A DNA stretch of 64,000 bases from Haliscomenobacteraceae bacterium. Lineage in GTDB: Bacteria > Bacteroidota > Bacteroidia > Chitinophagales > Saprospiraceae. The position numbers were made by a program, and so were the translations under genes. Where the stretch lies: the NCBI GenBank assembly GCA_947501115.1, contig CANMVX010000006.1:61587-125586 (forward strand), written 5' to 3'. Shown here one piece after another: positions 36,482 through 46,200 of this stretch. The notes beneath the pieces were generated by a model. That model ran no database searches and had not been told where the DNA came from. It worked only from the letters and a program-made list of their open reading frames with translations. Within the stretch, counting starts at the first letter, position 1, and each line of letters starts with the position of its first letter.

Positions 36482-36895
36482 CAAAGAGTCCTTTATGACT
36501 CACTCGGATGTCTCTTATTAGGGGTCATTCATTCGCACACGAAGCGACTCCAAGATGTTGCTGGCAGGAATCAAACTTCCGTCAGAACTGCATCTAAGGG
36601 TCGCTTCGCTGGTTTTATAACCTACCGATTTATATAATCTATAATGAAAATGGTGTGGATAAAGTTCCATTTAAAATGGTTAGTTTTTTTTATCCTTTAC
36701 AACTTTACCCTTCCAAACAACCTCATTTAATCCATCTCCAGGCCGAATCTCATGACAAATGGGAATTTACAATCAGATATGAGGTCTTGTATGTCATTGC
36801 TACCTTTTGTGATAAAGGCAATTTCAGATATAGTCAAAACCTTTTAATCCTAAGGAATCTCTCCTGCCTCTTTCTATTTATATCCCTAGCTATGA
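36482..36895. other. 414-base gap after ssrA, no gene seen
   Basis: It holds a weak hairpin (GAGTC / GACTC, 36486-36501) just after the tmRNA and a long imperfect hairpin at 36540-36608 (own entry). Reading frames here (for example 36655-36915) have no start context, domain or clear composition of a gene, so I do not call them. Confidence 0.5.
36540..36608 (+). other. 69-base long imperfect hairpin downstream of tmRNA
   Basis: CGAAGCGAC at the start pairs with GTCGCTTCG at the end. Inside, GATG pairs with CATC, CTG with CAG and GGAA with TTCC, around the loop TCAAAC. Small internal loops separate the four stems, so the segment folds as one rod. It may be a structured RNA, the end of the ssrA transcript, or a remnant of an inserted element. 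Confidence 0.55.
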
Positions 36896-37759
36896 TCATC
36901 TTTTCAATAGTTTAGTGGTTATTTCTGGCAATATATCGTCCATACGGCTGAAGGCAAAACATTTGCTACCCAAATCTTTTAAAGAAGCACCAATATGATA
37001 CAATTGGATGTTGTCTAAAATAATAAACCGGTCGTGGCTGCTGCGATTTTCTACCAAAGTAATTTCAGGGTATTGTTGATTGTGCTTTTCTAAATCCTTT
37101 TTTAAGGCCGGGTTTATGCGGGTATGTACCGTGCAGGTTATCTGCTTTTTACGTTTGCTTAATAGCATCAAGGTGGTTTCATCTACATAATTATCAATTA
37201 CCTCCAGGCTTTTATTAGCTTTTTTGATTAAATCGCTGGCAAATACATGGGCATCAAAAAGTTGTCCTTCAAAGAAAATGCCTTGTTTGGCGGGTTGGTC
37301 TTTTTCCCATGCCTTTAGCAGTTGCTCTACTTTAGTGTCGGTTTGCAATTGTTTCAGCTCCACGCCTTCCAGACGTTGTATAACACCATGCAATTGCCCC
37401 AGGGTTTTGCGCATAGCTACGAATGCACGAGCAATGGCCACACTCACTTGATCAGCTTTTTCGCTTTTAATTACACCAGAAACGGCTCCCACTCCTTGTT
37501 CGGTAAACACCAATGGAAAAGAGCCACCCAAACTTTGTTTCGATGGTATCGCATTTTGCGATACCATATATTCAATTTCTGTCTCGCTCAATGGAAAGAC
37601 AAAATCTGGCGGAAACCGATTTGGGTTTCGTTTGATTTGTTCTCTTAGTCTTATTGGTTTAACTCCGTAAAATTGCGCAAGATCCTTGTCTAGTATAATT
37701 TGCACTTCCCTGATGGTGTGAATTTTATGCTGTATCGTTTCTGTATTAATCAATTCCAT
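36896..37759 (-). CDS. ORF6N-domain protein with phospholipase-D-like C-terminus
   Basis: 287 residues. The first 110 are an ORF6N DNA-binding-type domain (IREVQIILDKDLAQFYGVKPIRLREQIKRN, FVFPLSETE, FTEQGVGAVSG), usually found in phage and mobile-element proteins. A helical linker follows (about 115-160). The rest (about 163-287: FFEGQLFDAHVFASDLIKKA, IDNYVDETTLMLLSKR) looks like a phospholipase-D-like domain, with SSHDRFIILD in the place of the HxKxxxxD motif, Lys being replaced by Arg. It is an orphan next to ssrA, a common insertion site. It may regulate or process DNA; activity is unproven. Confidence 0.8.
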   Translation of the reverse strand: MELINTETIQHKIHTIREVQIILDKDLAQFYGVKPIRLREQIKRNPNRFPPDFVFPLSETEIEYMVSQNAIPSKQSLGGSFPLVFTEQGVGAVSGVIKSEKADQVSVAIARAFVAMRKTLGQLHGVIQRLEGVELKQLQTDTKVEQLLKAWEKDQPAKQGIFFEGQLFDAHVFASDLIKKANKSLEVIDNYVDETTLMLLSKRKKQITCTVHTRINPALKKDLEKHNQQYPEITLVENRSSHDRFIILDNIQLYHIGASLKDLGSKCFAFSRMDDILPEITTKLLKR

Positions 37760-38232
37760 GTTTCATTTTTTGTAGAAGGAATCACCATTGGAACCTTAAA
37801 GACTTTGTTTTTAAGCAATCGCTTGCTTTTATGTCATTTTCTAAGGGCACAATAGGTGACCTCAAGGCTTTTTTATCAACATTGCGTTTGCTTCCTACCA
37901 TACTAATCCCATTTTTATCAGGTACGCATTTACTTTACTTTCCAACCCGATAAGTTCCTAGTCATTAGCTTGCAATAAGATTTAGTAACGTTCCATCAAT
38001 CTTTAATTCGCGAGATTAAACGCTGGCTAATACATTCTATTTCCCCATAGAGGGCGGCTTATCTCATTGTAAGTTAAAGGATTTATTTGTCAAATAGTAT
38101 TTGAATAAGTCACAATATTTAATTTGAGTACCCAAGGTGGTGCTGAAAAACAAAAACAAGTTACTTTCAATCAAATAGCAAAGGGTTTCATGTATGAAAA
38201 TGTAACCTTTAATGAAGCATGAGATTAAAAAA
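37760..38232. other. 473-base gap, no gene seen
   Basis: AT-rich sequence between the ORF6N gene and the GH3 gene. It contains only short frames (the longest reasonable one is about 39 codons on the minus strand, ending near 37790) without family signs. I see no repeat or strong hairpin. Confidence 0.5.
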
Positions 38233-40275
38233 CTATTTATAATTCAGGCCAAAACCATAGGGAAATAACGTGTCTTTTTCAGGATATCCGGGTGCATCTG
38301 GATCTTGTTTTATAACCGCAGCACTTGTTTTTGCCAACGAATAAGGCAACCTTCCTGTTGGGTTAAATTTACCCATAATGATGTCCATAACGGCCGCATC
38401 ACCTACGCCAAAAGTAGCGAGTATTCCAGCAGCATGAAGTAAACCACTGCCTTCATCAAGCACATAAGGTTGGCGAAAGTCAATGGATAAAATGGTTTTT
38501 TCAGCACCCACTGACTGCATAACGGCTTGAATGTCCTCTAATGAAGGTGATATCTTCCATGACTTTGATTTTGCCATGTCTGAAAAGGAGAGAAAGTCCA
38601 GTTCTGTAGAGTCAGCACCTCCAAATCTTCTATCGCTCCCTCCGTCATTAGAAACTTGAATACGTATTATCGCAATATCTGTTTCTTTCGAAATGGCAGG
38701 CAATGTTTCTTTTTTCGCTTTATTATAATCGCCTGAGGTCACCTTGTAATTTGCCCATTCGCGCTCTTTGAATAGGGCAGTGTTCATTCCCATCGTAAAT
38801 ATTTTCAAAGTATCCTTACCTTTAGGTTGAGCCAGAGGGAGCGTCATCTTATTTTGTAGCAGCACAATTGATTTGCGTTGGGCTAGGTCAGCCTTTTGCT
38901 GGAAAGAAGGATTGCCCACCAGATACGCGGCACGATTTGGATCAACATAGGGGTTTTCGAATAAGCCAAGTTCAAATTGCTCTTTCAATAATCTCGTTAC
39001 AGACAGATTTACGCGACTTTCAGAAAGTTTACCCGATGTTACCAGGTCTAAGATTTGTTTATTATTGCTAAATCCAGAGAGAATATCCGTTCCGGCATCT
39101 ATGGCAATCAAAATCTGTTCATCTAAAGTCTTATCTTCTAATCCCCAGGCTCTTTCCCCAATAATGCCAGTATCGGAATTTACGTACCCCCGGAACTTAA
39201 GCAAAGTGCGCAATAAATCTGTTAAGATTCCTTTTGAAAAGGCCATCCCAACATTGTTTGGAAGGTATGGCTGACCTACCGGAATGCCATAATAAGCCAT
39301 AATAGACGAAGCACCTGCATCAATAGCCGCTTTGAATGGCGCCAAATGATAATCAAATTTACCCGCAGGATACACTTGGTTTTTTCCAAAAGTATAATGA
39401 GGATCTCCGCCGCCTTCTTGAGGGCCACCCCCTGGAAAATGTTTAATAGTCAACGCAATGCTTTTTGAATTCAGCTTTTCTCCCTGAAGATTTTTAATGA
39501 GCACTTTGATAATTTCAGTCGCCAGGTCACTGTCTTCGGTAAAGGTTTCATGTACACGATACCACCTGGGTTCTGTGGACAAATCAGCCATGTAACCATA
39601 CATGCCGCGTAAGCCAATGGCTCGCCACTTTTCCGCCATGATCTTAGCAAAGTCTGCAATGAGCGCCATGTCTCGGGTTGCAGCCAGCCCACTCTCTTTT
39701 GGCCAGGACGAAAATGACCCGGATTCAACATTTATGCCAGCGCGTGCGTCAAATTCAACATGATTTCGGGAATTAGATTTAAACAAAGCGGGGATACCCA
39801 GGCGGGTGCGTTCGGAAAGTTCCTGCACAGTATTCATAAATTGTGCTGCTTCAAATGGGCTGATTTGCGCTCCAGCAAAACCATTTCCCGCTCCAGTACT
39901 TACTGGATTACTTTTAATGGTATTTCTGAAAACAAACCGCGTCATTTTCTGCTTTTCAATCAAGTCCACAGCAGCATCAGTCATTTTTCCTTTTTCACCT
40001 GCATTTAGCGTGTTAATTAGTAGCATGCCCACTTTTTCTTCCAACGTCATCAGACTTACTAAATTCGCTACGCGCAAGTCCAATGGTTTACGCCAGTCTT
40101 CATAGACATCGAGGGAATTATTTTTGTTAAGATCCTTAAAATGGAACTGTTTTTCATGGAGAAGATTAACTGCCCTGTTTTCAATTGCAGGTTGGTATTG
40201 ATTGCTTTTCTGTCCAATGATTTTTCCAGCTAATAAGAGCATGAAAATGATACCGGTGAATATATTTTTTAGCAT
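38233..40275 (-). CDS. glycoside hydrolase family 3 enzyme, exported
   Basis: 680 residues from the ATG at 40275, which opens a proper signal peptide (MLKNIFTGIIFMLLLAGKIIG); a longer frame to 40338 is less likely. The GH3 N-terminal barrel shows IKHFPGGG and the nucleophile region GYVNSDTG, whose Asp sits after the expected Ser. The C-terminal GH3 sandwich includes SIVLLQNK and the final FPYGFGLNY typical of the family. Members release beta-linked glucose, xylose or N-acetylhexosamine; specificity is not clear. It is near the SusCD locus and may act with it. Confidence 0.88.
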   Translation of the reverse strand: MLKNIFTGIIFMLLLAGKIIGQKSNQYQPAIENRAVNLLHEKQFHFKDLNKNNSLDVYEDWRKPLDLRVANLVSLMTLEEKVGMLLINTLNAGEKGKMTDAAVDLIEKQKMTRFVFRNTIKSNPVSTGAGNGFAGAQISPFEAAQFMNTVQELSERTRLGIPALFKSNSRNHVEFDARAGINVESGSFSSWPKESGLAATRDMALIADFAKIMAEKWRAIGLRGMYGYMADLSTEPRWYRVHETFTEDSDLATEIIKVLIKNLQGEKLNSKSIALTIKHFPGGGPQEGGGDPHYTFGKNQVYPAGKFDYHLAPFKAAIDAGASSIMAYYGIPVGQPYLPNNVGMAFSKGILTDLLRTLLKFRGYVNSDTGIIGERAWGLEDKTLDEQILIAIDAGTDILSGFSNNKQILDLVTSGKLSESRVNLSVTRLLKEQFELGLFENPYVDPNRAAYLVGNPSFQQKADLAQRKSIVLLQNKMTLPLAQPKGKDTLKIFTMGMNTALFKEREWANYKVTSGDYNKAKKETLPAISKETDIAIIRIQVSNDGGSDRRFGGADSTELDFLSFSDMAKSKSWKISPSLEDIQAVMQSVGAEKTILSIDFRQPYVLDEGSGLLHAAGILATFGVGDAAVMDIIMGKFNPTGRLPYSLAKTSAAVIKQDPDAPGYPEKDTLFPYGFGLNYK

Positions 40276-40474
40276 TGAAATAGGGGTTAATGTCCAAATA
40301 AAAGAGCATATAAAGTAGGAAATTCCAAAATAATACAATAGTAATACTACAAATTTAAGATATAATTTGACTCAACCGGTAAATCTTGAAGTAACTTTTT
40401 AACCACAAAATAAAAGTTAGATTGACTAAGCCCACTTTTACAGCCTTAGGCCAGAAGAGCCTTTGTATAGGCCA

Positions 40475-41608
40475 TTATTTCAACCATTCACTAAAATTAT
40501 TTATGTTTATCAACTCAAAAGAAGCATCTGGATAGGCACTTTTCCATTGGGTAGGTATTTTAACTTTCTCTTCTTTCCATTTGAATTCATAGCCAAACAA
40601 GGAACCATCCCTTTCCTCGACCCAGTCAATTTCTTGTTGTTCATAGGTTCTCCAGAAATAATTGTTAGATGAAATCCTCCTATATTCCTGATATTTTAAT
40701 CTTTCGCTAATCATATAGTTTTCCCACAAAGCACCAATATCATTTCGTGCATGCAGGGGATTGAAATTGGCAATTACGGCATTTCTGATGCCATTATCCA
40801 GGAAATACCATCTTGAATTTTTAGTAATTTCTTTTCTTAAATTTCGACTAAATCCTTCAACTTTATGAAGAATGAATACTTTACTTAATAAGTCCAGGTA
40901 TTTTTCTACCGTATTTTTACTTATGCCTAATTGGATACCTAATTCTTGAAGGGACACTTCTCCACCAATTTGAAAGGCAATCAACCGTAAAAGATTAAAT
41001 ATTTTCTGGGAATTCTTAATATGCTCATATACCAATATGTCTTTAAGCAAATAAGAACTAATCATTTCGTTTAAATAATCTACTTTATCCTGGCGATCAG
41101 GCAGATGCAATAATTCAGGATAATTACCAAAAACCAGTCTTTCCCGAACCTTGTCCATTTTATTAATATTATTTTCAATCTGGGTATATTCATTTTCAGA
41201 CAGCGTATATAATTTAAAAGTGTATTTTCTTCCAGTTAAAGGTTCTCCGTCATTTTTATGTATGTCAAATGAGGATGAACCCGATATAATAATTCTAAGT
41301 CCTTCGATTTCATCAATCATAAGTTTGAGTTTCAGACCTATTTCAGGAATTTTTTGTGCTTCGTCAATGTAGAGTAGTTTACAGGTACCTAAAATCTGTT
41401 TATAATTTTCTATACTTCTTATAGAAAGTTTATCATGAACATTAATATCATCTCCATTTAGCCTAAGTATTGGTTCATTCACATTAGCAAGTATTTCTTT
41501 TACGAGCATCGTTTTTCCGACGCGTCGTGCGCCATATAAGATCACCACCTTGTTAGGTTGCAACTTTTTTAATATCAATTCCAATAACTCTCTGACTAAA
41601 TAAATCAT
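40475..41608 (-). CDS. AAA ATPase with DUF4143 domain
   Basis: 377 residues. Walker A is YGARRVGKTMLV (residues 24-35), Walker B is LLYIDEAQKI, and ISGSSSFD is the sensor-like motif. The C-terminal DUF4143 part includes the winged-helix-like LGISKNTVEKYLDLLSK and the restriction-nuclease-like FGYEFKWKEEKVK. This family is widespread and often strain-specific; proposed roles include defence or a stand-alone regulatory ATPase, but none is settled. It lies directly after the broken hipA, so it may have arrived by the event that cut hipA. Confidence 0.85.
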   Translation of the reverse strand: MIYLVRELLELILKKLQPNKVVILYGARRVGKTMLVKEILANVNEPILRLNGDDINVHDKLSIRSIENYKQILGTCKLLYIDEAQKIPEIGLKLKLMIDEIEGLRIIISGSSSFDIHKNDGEPLTGRKYTFKLYTLSENEYTQIENNINKMDKVRERLVFGNYPELLHLPDRQDKVDYLNEMISSYLLKDILVYEHIKNSQKIFNLLRLIAFQIGGEVSLQELGIQLGISKNTVEKYLDLLSKVFILHKVEGFSRNLRKEITKNSRWYFLDNGIRNAVIANFNPLHARNDIGALWENYMISERLKYQEYRRISSNNYFWRTYEQQEIDWVEERDGSLFGYEFKWKEEKVKIPTQWKSAYPDASFELININNFSEWLK

Positions 41609-41689
41609 AATAACGTCATTTTAATGACGCAATTTAGATAAATTTAGTCATACCATATAATTTATGGTCAGTTCACTGAAATTAATGGA

Positions 41690-41860
41690 TTATCGCACTA
41701 TATTGAATTGATTTTTAAGGGGTGAAATGTCTAATCCTCGATCTAAAAATTCCTGACTATACTTGAAAAATATATTTCTCTCACTAAGGACTAAGCTTCC
41801 CACTTCAAATATTTCTGTATCAAACAAAAGTTGAACGTTTATTTTTTTTACAGGCTTCAA
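41690..41860 (-). pseudogene. truncated hipA (N-terminal stump)
   Basis: An in-frame reading of 56 codons starts at a TTG (41858-41860) that overlaps the hipB TGA, the usual hipBA coupling. The peptide includes VKKINVQLLFDTEIFEVGSL and FKYSQEFLDRGLDISPL, which match the HipA N-terminal domain. After ISPLK, where HipA normally continues LPL, the sequence diverges and stops at 41690-41692. Full HipA kinases have over 300 residues, so the kinase core is missing and no downstream remainder is seen. The toxin must be inactive. Confidence 0.75.
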
Positions 41861-42147
41861 GTTCTGCGTTTTTTATCACTGAATAATCGCTCAATCTCTT
41901 TCATGTTTTCAAAGGGTTTCAGTATCGTATCAAAGTCGTCAAGCCTTCCCAGCACATCGATAAGCAGGAATAGAGACTGGATGGAAATCTGCCCACTTGT
42001 TTCAAAACGTTTTAAGCTACCTAAAGAAACACCTGAGCGGCGCGCTAATTCACTTTGGGTAAATCCAGCTTGTTTTCTTAATATTTTATGTCGCTTTGCC
42101 ATTTCCAGCATCCAGTCAGCTGGTTTTTTATTTAATCCATATTGCAT
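41857..42147 (-). CDS. hipB: HipB-like antitoxin, XRE-family HTH regulator
   Basis: 96 residues with a helix-turn-helix at about 20-62 (ILRKQAGFTQSELARRSGVSLGSLKRFETSG), and a C-terminal tail (FENMKEIERLFSDKKRRT) typical of HipB-type antitoxins. It would bind the hipBA operator and neutralise the HipA kinase. The partner is only a stump here (41690-41860), so this is an orphan antitoxin that could still act as a repressor. A perfect palindrome at 42159-42174 is the probable operator. Confidence 0.82.
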   Translation of the reverse strand: MQYGLNKKPADWMLEMAKRHKILRKQAGFTQSELARRSGVSLGSLKRFETSGQISIQSLFLLIDVLGRLDDFDTILKPFENMKEIERLFSDKKRRT

Positions 42148-42158
42148 AAAATAGATAA

Positions 42159-42174
42159 TATTTTAACTAAAATA
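42159..42174. promoter_or_regulatory. palindromic operator upstream of hipB
   Basis: TATTTTA-AC-TAAAATA is a perfect 7-bp inverted repeat with a 2-base centre, 12 bases before the hipB start codon. Antitoxins of this family usually repress their own operon through such palindromes. Confidence 0.5.
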
Positions 42175-42243
42175 CGCATTTTTATCGTAAATAGCTAATA
42201 TATTAATCTTTATAAAAAAGGTATTTTTATTGCATATTTAAAA

Positions 42244-43122
42244 TTAGGTATTGGAAAATTGTTTGGCGTATTGAGTAGGGGTCTTGCCTGTTATTTTTTT
42301 AAATGCATTATTGAAATTTACAAAATTATTGAAGCCGGCTTCGTAACATACCTGTGTCACCTGAAGCTGATTTTCACGTATTTTTTTACAAGCATACTCC
42401 ACCCTTATTTCATTTAGAAAATGAGAGAAGTTCTTTTTTGTCTTGTTTTTAAAATATCTGCAAAATGAATTGGCACTTAGATGAGCAACGCAGGCAATTT
42501 CATCAATTGTTATTTTTCTTTTAAAATGCTTGGCTGAAAAATTGTAAATGGCATTTATTCGTTCTGTTTCTTTGTCATTATGGTCCCCTTCCATTATCCT
42601 GGTGCCAAGTAACTCGTATTCGTTACTCGTTGCCAGCAAATCTAGCAGGGTGTATAAGGCTAATATCATGTTTCCTTTATCTGTAACCATCATTTTCTTC
42701 ATACTCTCAGTAACCATGGTTTTTGTATTTCCCATGATTCTAAGGCCTTTTTTCGATTTTTCCAGTAGCTGATCTATAGGCCTGTTTTCTAAAAGGGAGA
42801 GAAAATCTTTGCTAAAAATGGACGGATTAAAATGTATAACCAAAGCAGATACCCATAGATTAGGGTCACCACTGAAATATTTATTATCGCTGCGAAGGTA
42901 ATGCGGGCAATCGGAACCAATTAATAATAAATCGCCTCCTTCAAATCGCTGGATGCTGTCCCCAACAAATTGAGTACCTGTTCCCTCCTGTATAAACAAA
43001 AGTTCAACTTCAGGGTGATAATGGTATTGGTTATAGAAATAAGGTAAATAATCGTGGCGAATACTAAATGATTTTAACGTCGGATTGGCTACTTTGAGTA
43101 GATGAGCCTTTATAAATGGCAT
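42244..43122 (-). CDS. AraC-family transcription regulator with cupin sensor
   Basis: 292 residues. The N-terminal cupin-like ligand domain (about 15-110) shows HYHPEVELLFIQEG. The C-terminal double helix-turn-helix (about 190-290) shows ITIDEIACVAHLSANSFCRYFKNKTKKNF and VCYEAGFNNFVNFNNAFKKITGKTPTQYA. It is transcribed away from the SusC gene, with 126 bases between the starts, and is the natural candidate regulator of the glycan locus. No operator repeats could be defined. Confidence 0.9.
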   Translation of the reverse strand: MPFIKAHLLKVANPTLKSFSIRHDYLPYFYNQYHYHPEVELLFIQEGTGTQFVGDSIQRFEGGDLLLIGSDCPHYLRSDNKYFSGDPNLWVSALVIHFNPSIFSKDFLSLLENRPIDQLLEKSKKGLRIMGNTKTMVTESMKKMMVTDKGNMILALYTLLDLLATSNEYELLGTRIMEGDHNDKETERINAIYNFSAKHFKRKITIDEIACVAHLSANSFCRYFKNKTKKNFSHFLNEIRVEYACKKIRENQLQVTQVCYEAGFNNFVNFNNAFKKITGKTPTQYAKQFSNT

Positions 43123-43248
43123 GATAATAGGTTTTTAAGAGCTTACTATGCTAAAATACTTTATTTATTAGCAAATCTAGTTTAATTTACCCGAACTTAA
43201 ACTTGCTAACTTTAACTTATGAAGAATTAAATTTTAAACTCATTACCT

Positions 43249-46200
43249 ATGCATGCACAACCTAACTATCAGTCGGTGAAAATGATGTTATTGTCTGTCT
43301 TTTTGACAATCATTAGTTTTTCCGCGGTACAATCGCAAACAAAAACAATTACAGGTAAAGTAAGTTCGGCAGAAGACGGTGAGGTACTTTCTTTTGTGAA
43401 TGTTACTATTCAAGGCACAACGAAAGGTGTTGTTACAGATGATGCTGGAAAATACTCCATTGATGTTGACGGAGCCACTTCAGTACTTGAGTTTTCATTT
43501 GTTGGTTATGAAACGCAACTCGTGACGGTGGGAAACCAAGTGGTTATAAATGTTGCCTTAGCTGCCAGCAGTCAGCGACTGAATGAAGTCGTAGTTACAG
43601 CTCTCGGCATTACCAGGGAAGAAAAATCATTGGGTTATTCAGTAGGCAAAGTCAAAGGCGATGCACTTAGAACGGTTTCTCAGGAAAATGTAATTAATGC
43701 GCTCGCAGGAAGGGTTGCTGGAGTAACTGTGAACCAGACGAGTGTCGTAGGTTCTTCTACCAGCATTGTTATCAGGGGGGCAACCTCATTAACAAGTGAT
43801 AATCAACCTCTTTTCATTATTAATGGTGTGCCTGTTCAAAATTCTCTAAGTAATATGAGGGTGATGGGTAATAGAAATGAGGTCGATTATGGTAATCCTA
43901 TTTCAGATTTAAATCCAGATGATATCGAAAGTGTATCGGTATTGAAAGGCCCAAGTGCCGCGGCTTTATACGGCTCCCGGGCAGGAAATGGGGTAATTAT
44001 TATTACTACAAAAAAGGGAAAAAAGGGTGAGGCTCTTTCAGTAAATTTCTCTTCGAGCAATGTCTTCGAAACTCCTTATCGCTATCTTGATTTACACTAT
44101 AAATTTGCCAATGGCAATAGGGTGGGTCTTCTTGACGAAAGATCGGAATATTGGACAGGAATGGAACTCGATAAAGGTTTAAAGGCTGCGCAGTGGAATT
44201 CTCCGGTGGATGCAAATGGGGCTAAAGTACCCACAGAACTGAAATCGTTTCCTGATAACATGAAAAATTTTGTGCAAACAGGTATTACTTCCACTAACTC
44301 ATTGGCTATCTCAGGTTCTTCTGATAAAACAAATTACCGTTTGTCCTATACCAATATGTCTCATAGAGGTATGATTCCTAACTCGGATCTTTTCAGGCAT
44401 AACCTTTCTCTATCAACTACTTATGATTTGACCAAAAAGTTAAGGTTAAGTACGGATATAAATCTTACCAGATCTAATTCAAATAGCAGACCTTCCACTG
44501 GAAACCGTGGAGCAAATCCATTGGAAGCAGTGTATAACTGGTCTCATGTTGATGTTAGAGACCTTGCCTCCGTTTGGGTACCCGGACAGGAAGGCATTCA
44601 GCAACTTTCTCCAAGCAATAATATGGATAATCCTTACTTTATTGCAAATCACATGCTAAATGGTTTTTTAAGAGACAGGGCTTTCGGAAGTGTTAAAGCT
44701 GAATATAACTTTAATCCAAATTTAAGCTCTCAAATCAGAGCTAGTTTTGATACTTACACAGAAGAAAGAGAAACAAAGATTCCCTATTCTTATACACAAG
44801 AAAGAAATGGGGCGTATCATCTTCAAAATTTGGCCAATCAAGAGTCAAATATTGAATTCCTTACTACCTATAAGAAAAAACTGGCTAATTTTAGCTTAAC
44901 AGCAACGGCAGGCGGTAACATTATGCAGCAAAGTTTTTCCGATAATTATGTAGGAAGTGCTGGTGGTGTTGGTCTTATCGTTCCTAATCTATACAGAATC
45001 AGCAATATTTCAGCAGTAGGTATTCGTTATGCAAATGGTTCTTCAAGGAAAATGATTTATAGTTTGTTTTCCACTGCTTCTCTTGGATTTAAAGATCAGT
45101 TTTATGTCGATTTGTCGGCAAGAAATGATTGGTCCAGTACATTGCCTGCAGCGAATAGATCCTATTTTTATCCTTCAGTATCTGTTAGTTGGTTAGCAAA
45201 TACCACTTTCAATTTACCAGATTTTATTTCCTTGTTTAAAATTCGTGCGGGCTTAGCTCAGGTTGGAAATGACACCAATCCTTATGCCCTCGAACCAACA
45301 CTTGGCACTGAATCATGGGGAACGCTTGTTTATAATACCTACCCGGGAACACTCCTAAACCCAAATTTGAAACCTGAAATTAATACTTCCCGTGAAGTTG
45401 GTGTGGATTTTAATTTATTTAATAATAGATTGAGATTTGAAGGAACGTATTTCTATCAGGAAAATACCAATCAAATCCTGAATATCCAATCGCCTTCTTC
45501 TACCGGCTTTAATGCTAAACAGATTAATGCAGGGGTAATTTCAAGCCGTGGCTGGGAATTAATGATCGGTGGAACCCCAATTAAAGGAGAAAATGGATTA
45601 AGCTGGGATATTAATGTGAACGTTACCAGGATGAGAACCCGTCTTGAAAGCCTTACGCCTGGTATGAATTTTATCACGCTTTGGGATGATAATAACGGTG
45701 GGGCCCAAACTTACGTAGGGGAAGATATAGGTAACCTTTACAGCCGTGGATACTCTAAAGTTAAAGATCCTAAATCTCCTTATTATAACTGGCCAATTCT
45801 CACTCCTCAAGGTGCCTGGATTCCAGATAATTCCAGGGAAGGAAGGGTGAAAGTTGGAAATTTTAATCCCGATGCTATGATTGGTGTTCAATCGATGTTA
45901 CGTTATAAAAGATGGAATCTTTCAACAAGTTTTGATTGGAGAATTGGAGGTCAGTATCAATCTTTTACCTACAGATATGGTGGTTCCAACTGGAAATCAC
46001 AATTACAAATGGATAAATTAATTCCAGGGGGACTTTATACGCCTGATCAATTAATCGCTTTGTTAAAATCAGATCCAGAAAAATATATCATTCCTCAAAA
46101 TGGTAATTTCCCTCGCGTGGGTGGTTACACTCAGGCCGCCGGAGGTTTACCTAATCCTTTGGGAACAGCAACCAATTATGACGGTGTATTTATACCTGGT

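Noticed and set aside
36540..36608. tRNA gene downstream of ssrA
   Set aside because: Parts look like a T-arm, but there is no anticodon arm or cloverleaf; the segment folds as one long hairpin.
36401..36637. 78-codon frame overlapping the tmRNA 3' end
   Set aside because: It lies inside the tRNA-like part of tmRNA and the following hairpin; it is a product of structured RNA sequence, not a gene.
36655..36915. 86-codon plus-strand reading frame after ssrA
   Set aside because: It has no recognisable family, no ribosome-site or promoter context, and overlaps the end of the ORF6N gene on the other strand.
37760..38232. Small minus-strand frame of about 39 codons
   Set aside because: Too short, no similarity that I can see and no initiation context.
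40276..40338. N-terminal extension of the GH3 protein
   Set aside because: The ATG at 40275 gives a proper signal peptide; the added 21 residues would bury it.
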